DNA of 64,000 nt from Artemisia argyi (Eukaryota > Streptophyta > Magnoliopsida > Asterales > Asteraceae): assembly GCA_030686995.1 (NCBI GenBank), contig CM060691.1, positions 88,285,055-88,349,054 on the forward strand, written 5' to 3'. The translations under genes were made by a program, and so were the position numbers. Below, in pieces: positions 12,222-24,616 of this stretch (position 1 is its first letter; each line of letters begins with the position of its first letter). The notes beneath the pieces are model-generated. The model worked only from the letters and a program-made list of their open reading frames with translations, ran no database searches and was not told where the DNA came from.

Positions 12222-12298
12222 TCCTGTTATATCTGAAAAGAAGAAAGAATAGACAAAACAGAGAACATGGATCCCCAAGTGTAATTGGGTTCCAGGTG

Positions 12299-12481
12299 TT
12301 AGAAGCATAAAGACGTAGTGTCAACTAACTTTTCGACACTCGAACACACAATTCCGATGGTATTCATTCTTGTCTCAGAGGTAGATGTTGTGCGGATCAC
12401 ATTAGTTTTGGTGCAAATGTCTAAAATCTTTCCTGTAGGAATCCACCTAAGACCAATCGATTTGAAAATTCTACCCGTAGG
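12299..12481 (-). pseudogene. Copia polyprotein fragment left of the hAT MITE
   Basis: The minus strand reads PTGRIFKSIGLRWIPTGKIL, then about 40 residues to a stop at 12299-12301. It continues the reading frame found right of the MITE at 12972, where the host sequence ends RWVPTG. The repeated RW.PTG phrase is typical of these elements. Confidence 0.55.
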
Positions 12482-12963
12482 CAATGTTGCAAAAATCGGA
12501 AAAATCGGCCGATTAATCGCCGATTCCAAGGTAATCGGCCATAGACCTTGGCGATTTAGGCTAATCGGCTAAAAAAATCGGTCTGGGAAAAAAATCGGCC
12601 AAAAATCGGCCGAATCGGTCAAAAATCGGCCGAATCGGTCAAAAATCGGCCGAATCGGCCAAAAATCGGCCGAATCGGTCAAATTTAAAAAAATAAAAAT
12701 TTAGGCATTTTACTTAATTTGGGGATCGTTTATTTCACTTATAACGCACAATGGGCCTCATAATCAGAATTGAAGCCTTTTATTGAGGTTTGAAAACATA
12801 GAAGGCTTGAATCAGTTAAGATCTTTAGTTTGCTCTCCAGAAATTCCCAAAACATGCAGGAAATGCCAAACCGATTAATCACCGATTAATCACCGCCTTG
12901 ACCGATTACAGGCTGCAGGGTGGTCGACCGCCCGGCTACCGATTCACGATTTTTGCAACATTG
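12482..12963. mobile_element. hAT-type MITE, 482 bp
   Basis: Perfect 17-bp terminal inverted repeats CAATGTTGCAAAAATCG are flanked by an exact 8-bp duplication CCCGTAGG (12474-12481 and 12964-12971). An 8-bp duplication is diagnostic of the hAT superfamily. There is no coding capacity. The interior from 12590 to 12690 is a short tandem array of AAAAATCGGCCGAATCGGTC-like units. It interrupts the Copia polyprotein frame. Confidence 0.9.
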
Positions 12964-12971
12964 CCCGTAGG

Positions 12972-14636
12972 TACCCACCTAATGTTAGATCTAGGAGACG
13001 TTTTCTTTTCAGATGCAGTGGAATGAAATGTTGGAGCATCACTTCTTCGAGAAAACCTATGTCCTATATTAATCCACTTCTTAGGTTTCTGAATCTTGTC
13101 TTTTGGTTCAACGGGTTTGTTTGTCTTAGTCGATTGAGCCTTTTCAAGTGAATTTCTTTTTTGAAGATATTTTAAAGCACTGACATCATGATTATTTACG
13201 CAACTACTATTAGATGCTACCCAATTCCTATTAGGTTGTTGAGAACTCCTAGGTATTGGTTTGCTACTACTAACAGTATTTTGGACTACAGTGGAAGGCA
13301 TCACATGAGGTTTTGAACCTAGAATTCCATCTTTTTGAAGTAGCGCCTTTTTCCTAACCTTTTCTAGATCATAGTTCTTGTATATGTCATATTTTCCATA
13401 AAACTCTTTACTTTTAATGCTTGTCTTAGACACTGTTTTTGAACTAATCCTAGATGAACCAGGTATAATCACGTGTTGAGATTTAGCAGACACATATGCA
13501 TTTTCCTTAGGCCAAGAATGTAGAGTGACAGGATTTGTCAAATTGTTTTTCTCAACAACTTGGGAGGCAAACCGAGGTTTTGAAGATTTAGGTCGTTTAG
13601 ATTTAAATGCAGTTGGTTGTCTAACAACTGATCATTTTCTGATTGTTTGAGAAGTCGGTTTCCCCAAGATTGATGGTTTTACAAACTTAGTATCCACACT
13701 CTGGCCAGTCAGTCTTCTTAATTTGTTTTGCAATGCAGCATGTGCAAATACCTTTGCTTGAATTTGACCTTTTAAAATCTCATTTTCTTTAACTGATGTA
13801 TCCACACGTTTACCTTGTCCATTAAGAAATTGACCATTGTTGCCCGAAGTTAGAGATTCGTTTTGCAATTTAAGTTCAAGTGAGATGCAATGTGCCTCTA
13901 GTTTTGAAAAATCTTTATGAAACTGGGCAATGGTCTTTTTGAGAAGAATGTTTTCAGGCTCAAGAGTTTGGTATGATGTTTCAGTTATTAGATTATCAGG
14001 TAAGGACTCAGACTCAGAATGTTTGTTAAGACATTGTACACCATTCTGGTCAACCTCTCCTTCATTACTGAAGTTAGGTTGCTCAGATTGTTGTTTCTCA
14101 TTTGCAGGCATAATATGATCAAGAGTAGATTGTACCTCAACCATTTGCTCTTTGTCAAAGTTAGGTTCTGTGTCATAGATGGGTATGACATCTTCCTCAT
14201 CCATCTGTCCTTTGTCAAAGTTGGGCTCTAAGTCATAAGTGGGTCTGATATCAGCAGAATCAACATCTGTATCATTCCCCAATCTGCTGTTGTCATCTTG
14301 CTCTTCTGATACTGTCCCATTGCTTTCCATGACACCTAAATTAGCTTCCAATGCATCAACTTTATGAATTTGCTCTTCTTGAATATGCATCTTCATTACT
14401 TTGAGTTTACTCTCCTTTAGCATATCCTTCAAATGAAGTGATCTCTCATAAAGCACCCTTTCAAGATAGCTCATTCGTGAAACAAAATGAACTCTAAAAG
14501 CTTCAACCTCCATACTAGTGATGTTCTCTCTCCATAATCTACATTGAGATTCATAGTCTCGAGAAGTTTTGAACACTTTAAAATCCATGGTCATGAACCG
14601 TTTGAACAGAGTCTTGAGCGCCATAAATCCTACCAT
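12972..14636 (-). pseudogene. Copia gag-side polyprotein, coiled-coil region
   Basis: One minus-strand frame runs from about 14636 to the MITE junction at 12972 with a single in-frame TGA near 13635. Upstream of 14636 the same frame meets a TAA near 14680. The N-terminal part has the segment HFVSRMSYLERVLYERS and predicted helices. A central acidic region repeats DLEPNFDK/DTEPNFDK. The C-terminal part is basic and Ser/Pro-rich (VKPSILGKPTSQ, HVIIPGSSR, GHRFSRRS). From memory this order matches the region between the gag zinc knuckle and protease in Copia polyproteins of Tanacetum and relatives. Length exceeds 550 codons, the longest coding relic of this element. Confidence 0.65.
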
Positions 14637-14704
14637 GCAATCGCTTCCCTGATCAATTTGCTTTTCAAGTTGAACTATGTTTTATCGGAGTTTCTTTTGG
14701 AAGG

Positions 14705-15088
14705 TTAGAACGTCCGTTTCATTTCCGAAGAATACAGTAAAGGTACTCCACGAAGGAAACCTTGTATCTGAGAGAATCTTGCATTGAATCTTAACTGAAT
14801 GAAAATATGCTTAACAATCTTCCTTTGAACGGATGGCTCTTTTCGCAACTTTATCCTGAAGGCCTGTATTACCGACATCTGCAGTATTCCTATAGTCCTT
14901 TCAGCATTCCTTCCTTGTCTATCAACTCTTTCACCTTGCACAACAGATTGATTCCTTGTGTTGGAGTATTTGCTTAGGACACGAGCAACAAGTGCGATGT
15001 TTTTTATGGTGATTTCATCTATTGTGTCACTGCTTCTCTTCAGTAAATGTGCCTCTATCTCATGCATCAGCGACCTTGATTGATACAT
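14705..15088 (-). pseudogene. Copia gag fragment, frameshifted
   Basis: The minus strand carries YSNTRNQSVVQGERVDRQGR, a phrase I recall from just before the zinc knuckle in the same Copia group. Past that point the open frame has no recognisable sequence, and no zinc knuckle is seen in any frame. The N-terminal gag domain is absent. Confidence 0.45.
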
Positions 15089-15109
15089 TTTCTCTCCCCC
15101 GTGATTGTT

Positions 15110-15430
15110 GCAATGTAATTGGAATAATCAAACAAAATGTCACACGCAAGGTCGAAATAGTGATTTCGAATTTTCCCTCAAAAAAAATAATTTGAAAAAT
15201 TTTTTACTCTCAAAATTTGAAAATCACTCTGAAATGCAATTTAAAGGTTGCAAGAAAAATATGAGTTACGAAAATTTTGCCGCCAAATTTCACCGAAAAA
15301 AAATTTGAAGAGAAAGATAAGAAGGAAAAACTTTAATAAGATGAGATGATGTGATTATGTAAAACTTTTATCGTTAAAGATAAATAAAGGTTGTAAGTTT
15401 AAGTTGATTAGAAAAACTTGATGTTTTAGG
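15110..15430. other. Unrecognised spacer
   Basis: AT-rich, no coding sign, no match to an LTR end. It separates the Copia relic from the minisatellite to its right. Confidence 0.4.
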
Positions 15431-15431
15431 T

Positions 15432-15895
15432 GATTCAACTCGGTATCTCTTAAAAATCCAAACTCGGTATGTCCTTAGAAAAAATCCAAACTCGGTAAGT
15501 CTTTAGAAAATGTCCAAACTCGGTATGTCTTAGAAAATGTCCAAACTCGGTATGTCTTAGAAAATGTCCAAACTCAATATGTTTTTAGAAAAAATTCCAA
15601 ACTCGGTAAGTCCTTAGAAAATGTCCAAACTCAGTATGTTTATAGAAAAAATTCCAAACTCGGTAAGTCCTTAAAAAATGTCCAAACTCAGTATGTTTTT
15701 AGAAAAAATTCCAAACTCGGTAAGTCCTTAGAAAATGTCCAAACTCAGTATGTTTTTAGAAAAAATCCACACTCAGTATGTCTTGAGAAAAAAATCCAAA
15801 TTTAGTATGTCATGAAAGTGAAGCAAACTCGGTATGTTTAAAAAAATCCAAACTCAGTATGTCCTTAGAAGTTTGCAAACTCGGTAATTTTGTGA
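15432..15895. repeat. Minisatellite, CCAAACTCGGTA(A/T)GT type
   Basis: About 15 tandem units of roughly 28-30 bp share the core CCAAACTCGGTATGT followed by CTTAGAAAA. Units alternate between GGTATG and GGTAAG forms; later ones carry CAGTATG. Divergence rises toward the right. Confidence 0.85.
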
Positions 15896-15959
15896 AAAGT
15901 TGAGCAGAGTTTCCCCTAGTAAGTAGCCACAAGTAACCTTACTCGATGTACGATAAGGC

Positions 15960-16130
15960 AAAAAGGCAAACTCGCCAATTATGAAAAAATTCCTAACTCG
16001 CTAACTTTTAACTTACCCTAACTCTATAACATGAACTTTTCCAAACTCGCTAACTGGAACTTTTCCTAACTCGCTAACTTTGAAGAATCCTAACTCTATA
16101 ACTTGGAAATTTCCTAACTCTATAGAAACC
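15960..16130. repeat. Short repeat, CTAACTCGCTAACTT / CTAACTCTATAAC type
   Basis: Eight to nine degenerate units of about 20 bp around AACTCGCTAAC or AACTCTATAAC follow the previous array and share its CAAACTC core, so they may derive from it. Confidence 0.6.
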
Positions 16131-16729
16131 GTTTTCATATGTTCTAATGAATTTTAAGAGAAAGTCGCGTGCACATATGTTTTAGAAGAGTGCACACATG
16201 TTTTTGAATGACGTTGCTGATAATATATTTAACTAGTTGCATTTGTATTTGAAATGAATTTCATTCGATATAAAATTTTGTTTATATATTTATGTTTTTG
16301 GTTTGTTATTAGTTTAGATGCTACATATATATGTTTATGTTTTTGGTTATAAATTCTGAAGATTAAGAATGTACATCAAAAACATATGTGCAATTATTAT
16401 TTCAAGCAAAAAAATGTACGCTAGAAACATATGAAATTTGCAAAATTAAAAAAAACACATATGCACTCGTTTTTTTTTCTTCTGAAAACATATACACTGA
16501 AAAAATATACACACATACAAAAAAATATAAAAAATAAAAGATAAAAAATCCAAAAATCAAGGAGTTTTAAAAAACGTATTTTAATTAATTTTTTTAAAAA
16601 AAAGTCCAAATGTGTTTTGACTATTATAGCCTTTTGAATTAAATGAAAATATTTAATAATTACTAAATTTTGATTGGTATAAAGTGGTTCTATAAGTTCT
16701 GTAAAAAATGTGGTTCTGCATTGAACATG

Positions 16730-16733
<4 letters not shown>

Positions 16734-16814
<81 letters not shown>
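16734..16814. repeat. (TA)n then (GA)n microsatellite
   Basis: TA repeat at 16734-16792 passes directly into GA repeat at 16793-16814. Confidence 0.95.
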
Positions 16815-17430
<616 letters not shown>

Positions 17431-17735
17431 TTTTCTTGTTTTTTGTTTTTCTTATTTCTTGATTTATTTTTTCTTTTTTCTTTTTTGTCTCTTTTTTTTT
17501 CTATTCACGTTTTTTTTCTTTTTTTCTTTTTTTTTTCTTTTCTGTTTTCTATTCACATTTTTTTGCTTTTTTTTTTCTTTTTATTCTTTTGTTTTTTTTG
17601 TTTGTTTTTTTTTTTTGTCTTTTTTTTGTTCTATTCATGTTTTTTTTTTTAATTCACACTTTTTTTTCTTTTTTGTAATAAACATTTTTTTTTCTTTCGT
17701 TAAAAAAAAATCGTGTTTCACGTTTGTTTCTTTAC

Positions 17736-18562
17736 TTTCTTACGTTTTCGTCTGTTTTCATTCGTTTTCGTCAGTTTCCATACGTTTATACGCGTTTTTG
17801 TCCGTTTTCATAACTTTTTGATTGTGTTTTTAAGTTTTCGTTCATTTTTAGACGTTTTCATCTGTTTTCAGATGTTTTCGTTCATTTTTATACGCTTTCG
17901 CTCGTTTTCTACCTTTTCATTCATTTTTATAAGTTTTAGTCCGTTTTCATCCGTTTTATATATTTTTTCTTTTAACACGTTTTTGTCTGTTTTCATACGT
18001 TTTCGGCAGTTTTTATACGTTCCAGACATTTTTGTCCGTTTTCGCCCGTTTTTTAAGTTTGCGTATGCTTTCGTCCGTTTTATACATTATTGTCCGTTTT
18101 CATACGTTTTTGTCCGTTTTCATATGTTTTCGGCAGTTTTTATACGTTTCAGACATTTTTATTCATTTTCATACATTTTCGTCCGTTTTCATCTGTTTTT
18201 TTACGTTTTCGTCTGTTTTCAGACATTTTTATTTGTTTTCGTCCGTCTTTATACGTTTTTGATCGTTTTTATACGTTTTCGTCTGTTTTCATACGTTCAT
18301 ATACGTTTTCGTCCATTTTCATACATTTTCTTTGGTTTTTATATATTTTTGTCTATTTTTAGACGTTTTCGTCCGTTTTCATATGATTTCAGCAGTTTTT
18401 ACACGTTTTCATACATTTTCGTCCGTTTTCATACGTTTTCCTCCGTCTTCCTCTGTTTTCTTTCGTTTTCGTCCATTTTTCATACGTTTTCGACCATTTT
18501 CAGGCGTGGTTTTACGCTTTCTTACGTATTCACTCATTTTCGTCCATTTTCATACGCTTCTA
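17736..18562 (+). repeat. Left decamer array, TTTTCRTMCG
   Basis: About 80 tandem 10-bp units such as TTTTCGTCCG, TTTTCATACG and TTTTTATACG. Three units make ten codons with no stops, which creates long Phe-rich open frames in all three frames of this strand; these are artefacts. Every unit starts with a run of four or five T. Confidence 0.9.
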
Positions 18563-19355
18563 AATATCACAATTGATATTTTTAATATCATAAATGATAT
18601 TTAGAATATCACTTGTGATACTAAGAATATCAATTGTGATATTCAGAAACGTATGAAAACGGACGAAAACGTATGAATACGAACAAAAACGTTAGAAAGT
18701 GAAAGGAACATGAATTAAAAAATACGTGAAATCACTTGTGATATTCTGAATATCACTTGTGATTTTCTGAATATCAATTGTGATATTCAGAATATCACGT
18801 GTGATTTTCATGTTAACAAACATTTATTAAAAATCACTTGTGATATTTAGTGATATTCAGATATCACTTGTGATATTTAGGATATTACTTGTGATATTCA
18901 GGATATCACTTGTGATATTCAGGATATCACTTGTGATATTCAAAATACGGACAAAAACATTAGAAAGTGAAAAAAAACATGAATTAAAAAAAACGTGAAA
19001 TCCCTTGCGATATTTTGAATATCACTTGTGATTTTCATGTTAAAAAACATTTGTTGAAAATCACTTGTGATATTCAGAATATCACTTGTGATATTATGAA
19101 TGAGTGACATTCTGAATATCACAAGTGGTATCCAGAATATCACAAATGGCATTAGAATATCACATAATATCACTTGTGATATTCAGAATATCACTTGTAA
19201 TATTCAGAATATCACTTGTGATTTTCATGGTACAAAACATTTGTTGAAAATCACTTGTGATATTCAGACTTTCACTTGTGATATTCAGAATATTACTTGT
19301 GATTTTCATGTTACAAAACATTAGTTTAAAATCACTTGATATCACTTGTGATATT
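18563..19355. repeat. Central palindromic 21-bp repeats
   Basis: Units of the form AATATCACTTGTGATATTC, each itself close to a palindrome, fill most of the interval. They are interrupted near 18643-18735 and 18942-19005 by two copies of a block with a few reversed decamers, GTTAGAAAGTGAAA and CATGAATTAAAAAA, which indicates a higher-order repeat of about 300 bp. Confidence 0.85.
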
Positions 19356-19930
19356 TAAAAACGTATGAAAATATCTGAAAATGGCCGAAAACATTTAAAG
19401 ACACATGAAAACGTAAGAAAATGTACGAAAATGTAAAAAAACTGACGAATATGTAGGAAAACAGACGAAAATGTCTAAAAACGGACAAAAATATATGAAA
19501 ACGGATGAAAAAGGATGAAAACATATGAAAACGTATGAAAATGGACGAAAACGTAAGAAAACGTATGTAGACGGATGAAAACAGATGAAAACGTATAAAA
19601 ATAGACGAAAACGTATAAACACGTATGAAAACATATGAAAACGGACGAAAACGTATGAAAATGGATGAAAACGTAAGAAAACGGACGAATATATATAAAA
19701 ACGGACGAAAACGTATGAAAACGGGCGAAAACGTATGAAAACGAACGAAAACGCATGAAAAGGACGAAAACAGATGAAAACAGACGAAAAAATATAAAAA
19801 TGGACAAAAATGTATGAAAACGGTATAAAACATATGAAATCGGACGAATATATATGAAAACAGACGAAAACGTATGAAAATGGCCGAAAACATATGAAAA
19901 CGGACGAAAACGAAAAAAACTGACGGATAT
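19356..19930 (-). repeat. Right decamer array, reverse of the left
   Basis: About 55 tandem units of CGKAYGAAAA type, the reverse complement of the left array. Long minus-strand Phe-rich frames result from it. Confidence 0.9.
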
Positions 19931-20159
19931 GTATGAAAAACGAAAGCACGAAGAAAAAAAAAAAAAAAAGAAAAAAAAGAAAAAGAAAGAAATAAACGAA
20001 TTTAAAAAAAAAAGAAGAAAAACTCGAATTAAAAAAAAAAAAAAAAGTGAATTGAAGAAAAAAAAAAGTGAAGTTAAGAAGAAAAAAAAAAGAAAAAAAA
20101 AACAAAAAAAGAGAAAGGAAATAAAAAATAAATAAATAAGATAGACAAAAGGAAAAGAA

Positions 20160-20285
20160 AAAAAAAAACAAGGACTTAGGTTTGCCCTATTAAATCTTAG
20201 GTTAATCCCCACCATTAGATCTAGATGGATGGTGGGAATTTGTCCCTCAGTATGTAACAAAAACTTTGTCTCTAAAATAACTCAC

Positions 20286-20288
<3 letters not shown>
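20160..20288 (-). repeat. Right terminal inverted repeat of the giant foldback
   Basis: Reverse complement of the left terminal repeat, ending at the TA array. Confidence 0.8.

Positions 20289-20345
<57 letters not shown>
20289..20345. repeat. (TA)n microsatellite
   Basis: TA repeat directly after the right end of the giant foldback element. Confidence 0.95.
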
Positions 20346-20348
<3 letters not shown>

Positions 20349-22372
20349 CCTGGTCATCTAAAAGGAAAGAACAAAAGATTGCATGCATGGTTTATTTTAA
20401 TTTTGAGTAATTGAAGCCAATTCACATGAGCTATTTTATGGGATATTCGTGTGAGCTGTAGGATTTTTTGATGCATGCATGAGATATTTAAAGATGACGA
20501 CTTGTTAATATTGGGTGCATGTGCATGAAGATTTCGTGAGTCACAAAAGGTTCTAAAAACGTGTAATGAAACTGATTTGAAAAGCGTTAAACGAGAGGCT
20601 AGTTGAATAATTTTTATGTTACTAATCGTGCTAATTGTTTAAAACCTCTCGCACCATTTTTATGTATCTCGTTATTCGTTAATATTGTTGTGGCCCTAAC
20701 TTCGTCCCAATTATTTTGGTCTCTCGATGGATAAAATACGTGAGTCGTGTATTTATGCATGTGATTATAACATATTTTGGTCGTTGCGGTCTAACATTTA
20801 CGCCATGGATACGTTAATAAATTATGAACGACGGAGCATAAAATTATCATTTTGATATAAATTATAGTATAAACACTAAAGTTAATTACTTGACATTTAT
20901 TTATTTATTTATTAAACTAGACTATAGACCCGCGGGTTTCGCGGGTGACAAAAAGAAGTTTGTAAGTTAATGTGCGTAGCGAAAAAAGGAAGCCAGTTAA
21001 ACATGTTTACATTTTAACATGTTTGTACCAATGTTCTACATATGTGAACCGAAATACCCTCATTATAAAGGCATCCAAAAATACATAATATGCATAACAC
21101 CCAGTAACTAAAACTAAGCATTGTTAGAAGCTTGAAAAAAAATGTAAATAAATAATAGAAGAATATTAAAAAGTTTATCACCCTCGTTGATCATGTAAAA
21201 AAGAGTAGCGGGAACTAATTATTATTCATAAAATCCTAATAAACGACTTCCACATTTATGGCTTATTCGAACGTAACTGTCAAATTATCATACTTTATGA
21301 GATTTTTAATGATAAACAACATTCACAGTAGTGCTGCAAACCTTTCCATCTTTGTCATATATCAACAATATCGCAATAAAGATCGAACAACAAAAGAGAA
21401 AAGAAAATAACACCATGCATCTCCATAAAGGCTTCTCTATCTCTAAATAGCCCCTAAACCATATCAGATAGGCCAATAATGATTTATGGACATCCAAACA
21501 GTAAATAGAATGGATAATATAACATCAACTTCTTTTAGAGGTAATACGAGTTGCCACTAAGATTATGAAAGTGCAGGCTATTGTGTAACCAAATACAATC
21601 ATTGTTAATATAAGGGCTAAATTATACCCATTTCAGCAGTCTTTTGTTTCCAAATGTGGTTAAAAATTTGTTATGTTATTAGTTAATTGATCTAATTTTG
21701 TATAAATTTCAACAGATGTGTTTTGATTGTCACACGAATAAAGACTTTAGATGTGCAGAACTTAGAGCGGAACTATTAAAAAATACTAAAATACTTGGGC
21801 TATTTGGATATGATCTAAAGAGGTTATTGCATATGTATATCAAAGTAAGAACTAACAGTATCATCATGAGGTCCTAATTTGATGAACCTTTGAGCAAGAT
21901 CTCGTGGGGGAGTACTGAAACTAAACTGTGAAGTGATTCCTAGGCTTAACCTGCACACATGTGATGCCTTAATGGATGTTTAGATATGCGTTGATGTTTC
22001 TTATAGTTGGCTTTATGTGTGTAGGTGAATTGATTACCCATTTTTTGTAAGAAATCTTAAAATAAATCTTAAAATAAAAACTTCAGTTTAACGATAGCAC
22101 AAACGTATTCAAATTTCTTTTAGTTTCCTGTCATAAATGTCTTGCAATTTCAATAAATAATATTTTAATTAGAGTTCAAGGTATGTGATATACACAAAAT
22201 CGTAACATGAGTGGCAACATGCATATTTGAAAACATTTAGAAGCTATGCTTTATGTGACCATAATCAATGGCATGAAGTCCAAATAATTGCCTTTTTATA
22301 AGCAAACACAAATAAGTCTCAAGTCTCTGACGTTAGTCACACCTGTACTCGACCTGAAAAATGAAGAAGCAA
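20346..22372. other. Unrecognised low-copy-looking DNA
   Basis: No credible coding region or splice-linked exons. The only structure I can name is the Helitron-type 3' end at 20917-20946. From there an element may extend to the right on the minus strand, but I could not find its 5' end. Confidence 0.4.
20917..20946 (-). mobile_element. Helitron-type 3' terminus
   Basis: On the minus strand a hairpin with arms ACCCGCG and CGCGGGT and a 5-nt loop is followed 7 nt later by CTAG and then T. A GC-rich hairpin just before CTRR, inserted next to T, is the signature of Helitron 3' ends. The element body would run rightward in plus coordinates. Confidence 0.5.
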
Positions 22373-22563
22373 GGGGGTGTTTCTTCTTTTTCTTAGCTAA
22401 GGGTCCATGTGGGTCCTACTACTATATAAGCCTCTTAATTGAGAAAGGATGATAACTTAAGCCTTATGTATATAGAGGAAATAAGGGAATTTTATAGGTC
22501 TCACCTACAAAGTAATAATATTAAATTCTATCCCTTAGCTAAGGGAAAAAAAGAAACACCCCC
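22373..22563. mobile_element. MITE with GGGGGTGTTTC ends, 191 bp
   Basis: Ends are inverted: GGGGGTGTTTC...TTAGCTAAGGG at the left and CCCTTAGCTAAGGG..GAAACACCCCC at the right, giving arms of about 30 bp. The end sequence is like PIF/Harbinger MITEs, but no clean 3-bp duplication is visible, so the superfamily is open. Confidence 0.7.
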
Positions 22564-23579
22564 AGCTTATTACACATGCAATTACAAAGGCCACAATTTA
22601 TCTGAGACAAAAAATGCTACAAAATTTTAACTTAATTTGGGTCTTAATATGATAAATGGGATTAAGAGGCTCCTATTATATACTCCACTTTTCTTATTGA
22701 CGTTTAATGTAACCGTTAAAGGTCACCAGTTAATTTTTCAAAAACTTGCAACGGAACGATAACTACATATGGACATAAATCAAGTGGTTAATGCTTCGAG
22801 TCACATTAAAATATGGTGCTAATTCGTAGCGGACGTGTAAGTTTGCGGTTTAAAACTTTCTCAACAAATGAGTTTCTGGCGTAGCTCGATTGTTGACTGC
22901 CACTGTTCATGTGTAGGAAGTCTGCAATTTGCATCATTACGGGCTCTTTACTTGCCATCAGTTTCTTTTCAATACCAAGCCTTAGTTATTCATATTCCTT
23001 GAAAATAAAACATGACATGATTTAAATATGCAGGACAAACAATGAGAACCAAAAAACAAATTGTATAAAATCAACATAAAAGAACACACTTCAGAATAAT
23101 GACAACTTAGCCTTCTAGAAAAAAGAATAATGACAACTTAAGACGGCTTCACAACTTGAACACATTTGACTCATTTCCATTTAAGCCATTTCTCTATGTT
23201 ATACATTCGACTTACAAAAAATCTAACTCATCTGAGTTCCTATGTAATGCAGAAAACAAATTAACTGTTTGTAACATAAGTTGGTCGCAACCATCTACTT
23301 GCTATCACAAAAGCACACGTATCACAAATGGTATTTTGAAACAATAAACTATTTTTATGAACAAATGATTCACGGTATAAAAACTAAACCTCATGTCGAT
23401 AACAAACTACATAAATGCAATAAATTTAAGAACTCCAAAACCAACTAACCAAATACTAATCAACATTTAGAATTCTCAATTTTCAATTGTGACGAACTCT
23501 GATTCAAAACTTGTTACAAATACTGCATTATTATCATGCTATTTTTCACATTCTAAGGACCTTGACATTTCATCAAACA
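22564..23579. other. Unrecognised non-coding DNA
   Basis: AT-rich sequence without credible coding potential, terminal repeats or tandem structure. Confidence 0.4.
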
Positions 23580-24616
23580 CTTTATGGCATCCTCCAACTT
23601 GACCACTTATACTTGATAGTGAACCCTTGATATTGAACCTTGACTTGAACCTTTGATTATCACTTGACCACTTGTACTTGATATTGAACCTTGAACCCTT
23701 GACCCTTCAGTATTTTACCCAGGAGCTACTTGTTGTGGAGTAGCCACAACCATAGCATTGATGCACCAATGTTATGTACTCTAGTGGGGCCGGAGAGATG
23801 TCCCCCACTGTCCATGATACTTGTTACTGACTACTACTATGATTATTATTATTGGCCTGCAGGGGCGTATGGATGCATCCTAGTCTTGTCTTGACTTGAT
23901 ACTTGCTTGGGCTACGGCCATCTTGATTATGACTTGGACTACATTATATACTTGGTGACCGGGTTTGTGTGCATTGCAACCCCTCACATCTTGGGAGCTA
24001 GCTACTCCAACTTGGGATACTTGACTTGATATACTTGACTTGATACTTGTTGTGCCTGGGGTTAAATACTAAAAACCTTGAAACTTGTGAAAACCTTGAA
24101 ACTTTTGAACCCATGATATTGTACTTGTTAAATCTTGATATTATACTTAACCTTTGAATTTATACTTGACAATCCTTGAACTTGTAAATCCTTGCTATTA
24201 CCCTTGACGATTCTTGATACTTAACCTTGATGACTTTTCATACTTAACCTTGATAATCCTTTGATATACCTTGAGACACCATATGTAATTTCCACTCGTA
24301 CTCTCTTGTTTTATTACTTGACGTGCTTGTTATCTTCATATCTGTTCACTGAGCTTTTATGCTCAGCCGCGTTTTCTTTTCCATGCGGCATGTACTTAAG
24401 CTAGGAGCGGGGCTTAGCTTTGGGGATGAGAGAGTGTGGACCAACCTTAGAGTTCCTTTGAACGATGGACTTTGTTTTATTATCGTATCTTCCTTATTTT
24501 GGAATTCATTTGTAACCTTTGTACTCATTGTATTGTTAAAGTATTAAGCTTGTGTTTTGCTCTGTTGGACACTATTTATTGTGATATCTTTACCCTTGAC
24601 AGGTTGGGGTGTTACA
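23580..24616 (+). repeat. Truncated LTR related to the LARD-like element
   Basis: The right part is a diverged reverse-orientation relative of the LTR at 33261-36435. Shared landmarks are TCTGTTCACTG..CTT, GCTCAGCCGC and GCGGCA, a GATGCATCC segment, and the end GGTTGGGGTGTTACA at 24616. The left part is rich in CTTGA phrases (ACTTGATACTTG) and its boundary is not clear. No second LTR or target duplication is seen. Confidence 0.6.

Larger units (their letters stand above)
3703..15110 (-). mobile_element. Internally deleted Copia (Sirevirus-like) element, nested
   Basis: Read on the minus strand from right to left: gag-side polyprotein fragments (15088-12972), a linker region (12481-11720), the last residues of Copia RNase H (11710-11633), a long non-coding 3' region with several polypurine tracts, and an LTR. 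Integrase and nearly all of reverse transcriptase are missing. Two later insertions split it: a solo LTR (5086-8847) and a hAT MITE (12482-12963). Multiple polypurine tracts before the 3' LTR are a published trait of Sireviruses. No 5' LTR or primer site was found near 15100, so the right boundary is open. Confidence 0.6.

Noticed and set aside
15432..15895. Regular short repeats with spacers, CRISPR-like at first sight
   Set aside because: Units are tandem and degenerate without unique spacers, in plant nuclear DNA.
17713..18576. Phe-rich open frame of 287 residues, and similar frames on the minus strand at 19395-20260
   Set aside because: Produced by a stop-free 10-bp tandem repeat, open in all three frames and mirrored in the other arm. 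Not a protein gene.
19929..20135. Lys-rich open frame
   Set aside because: A simple A/G-rich tract inside the foldback arm.
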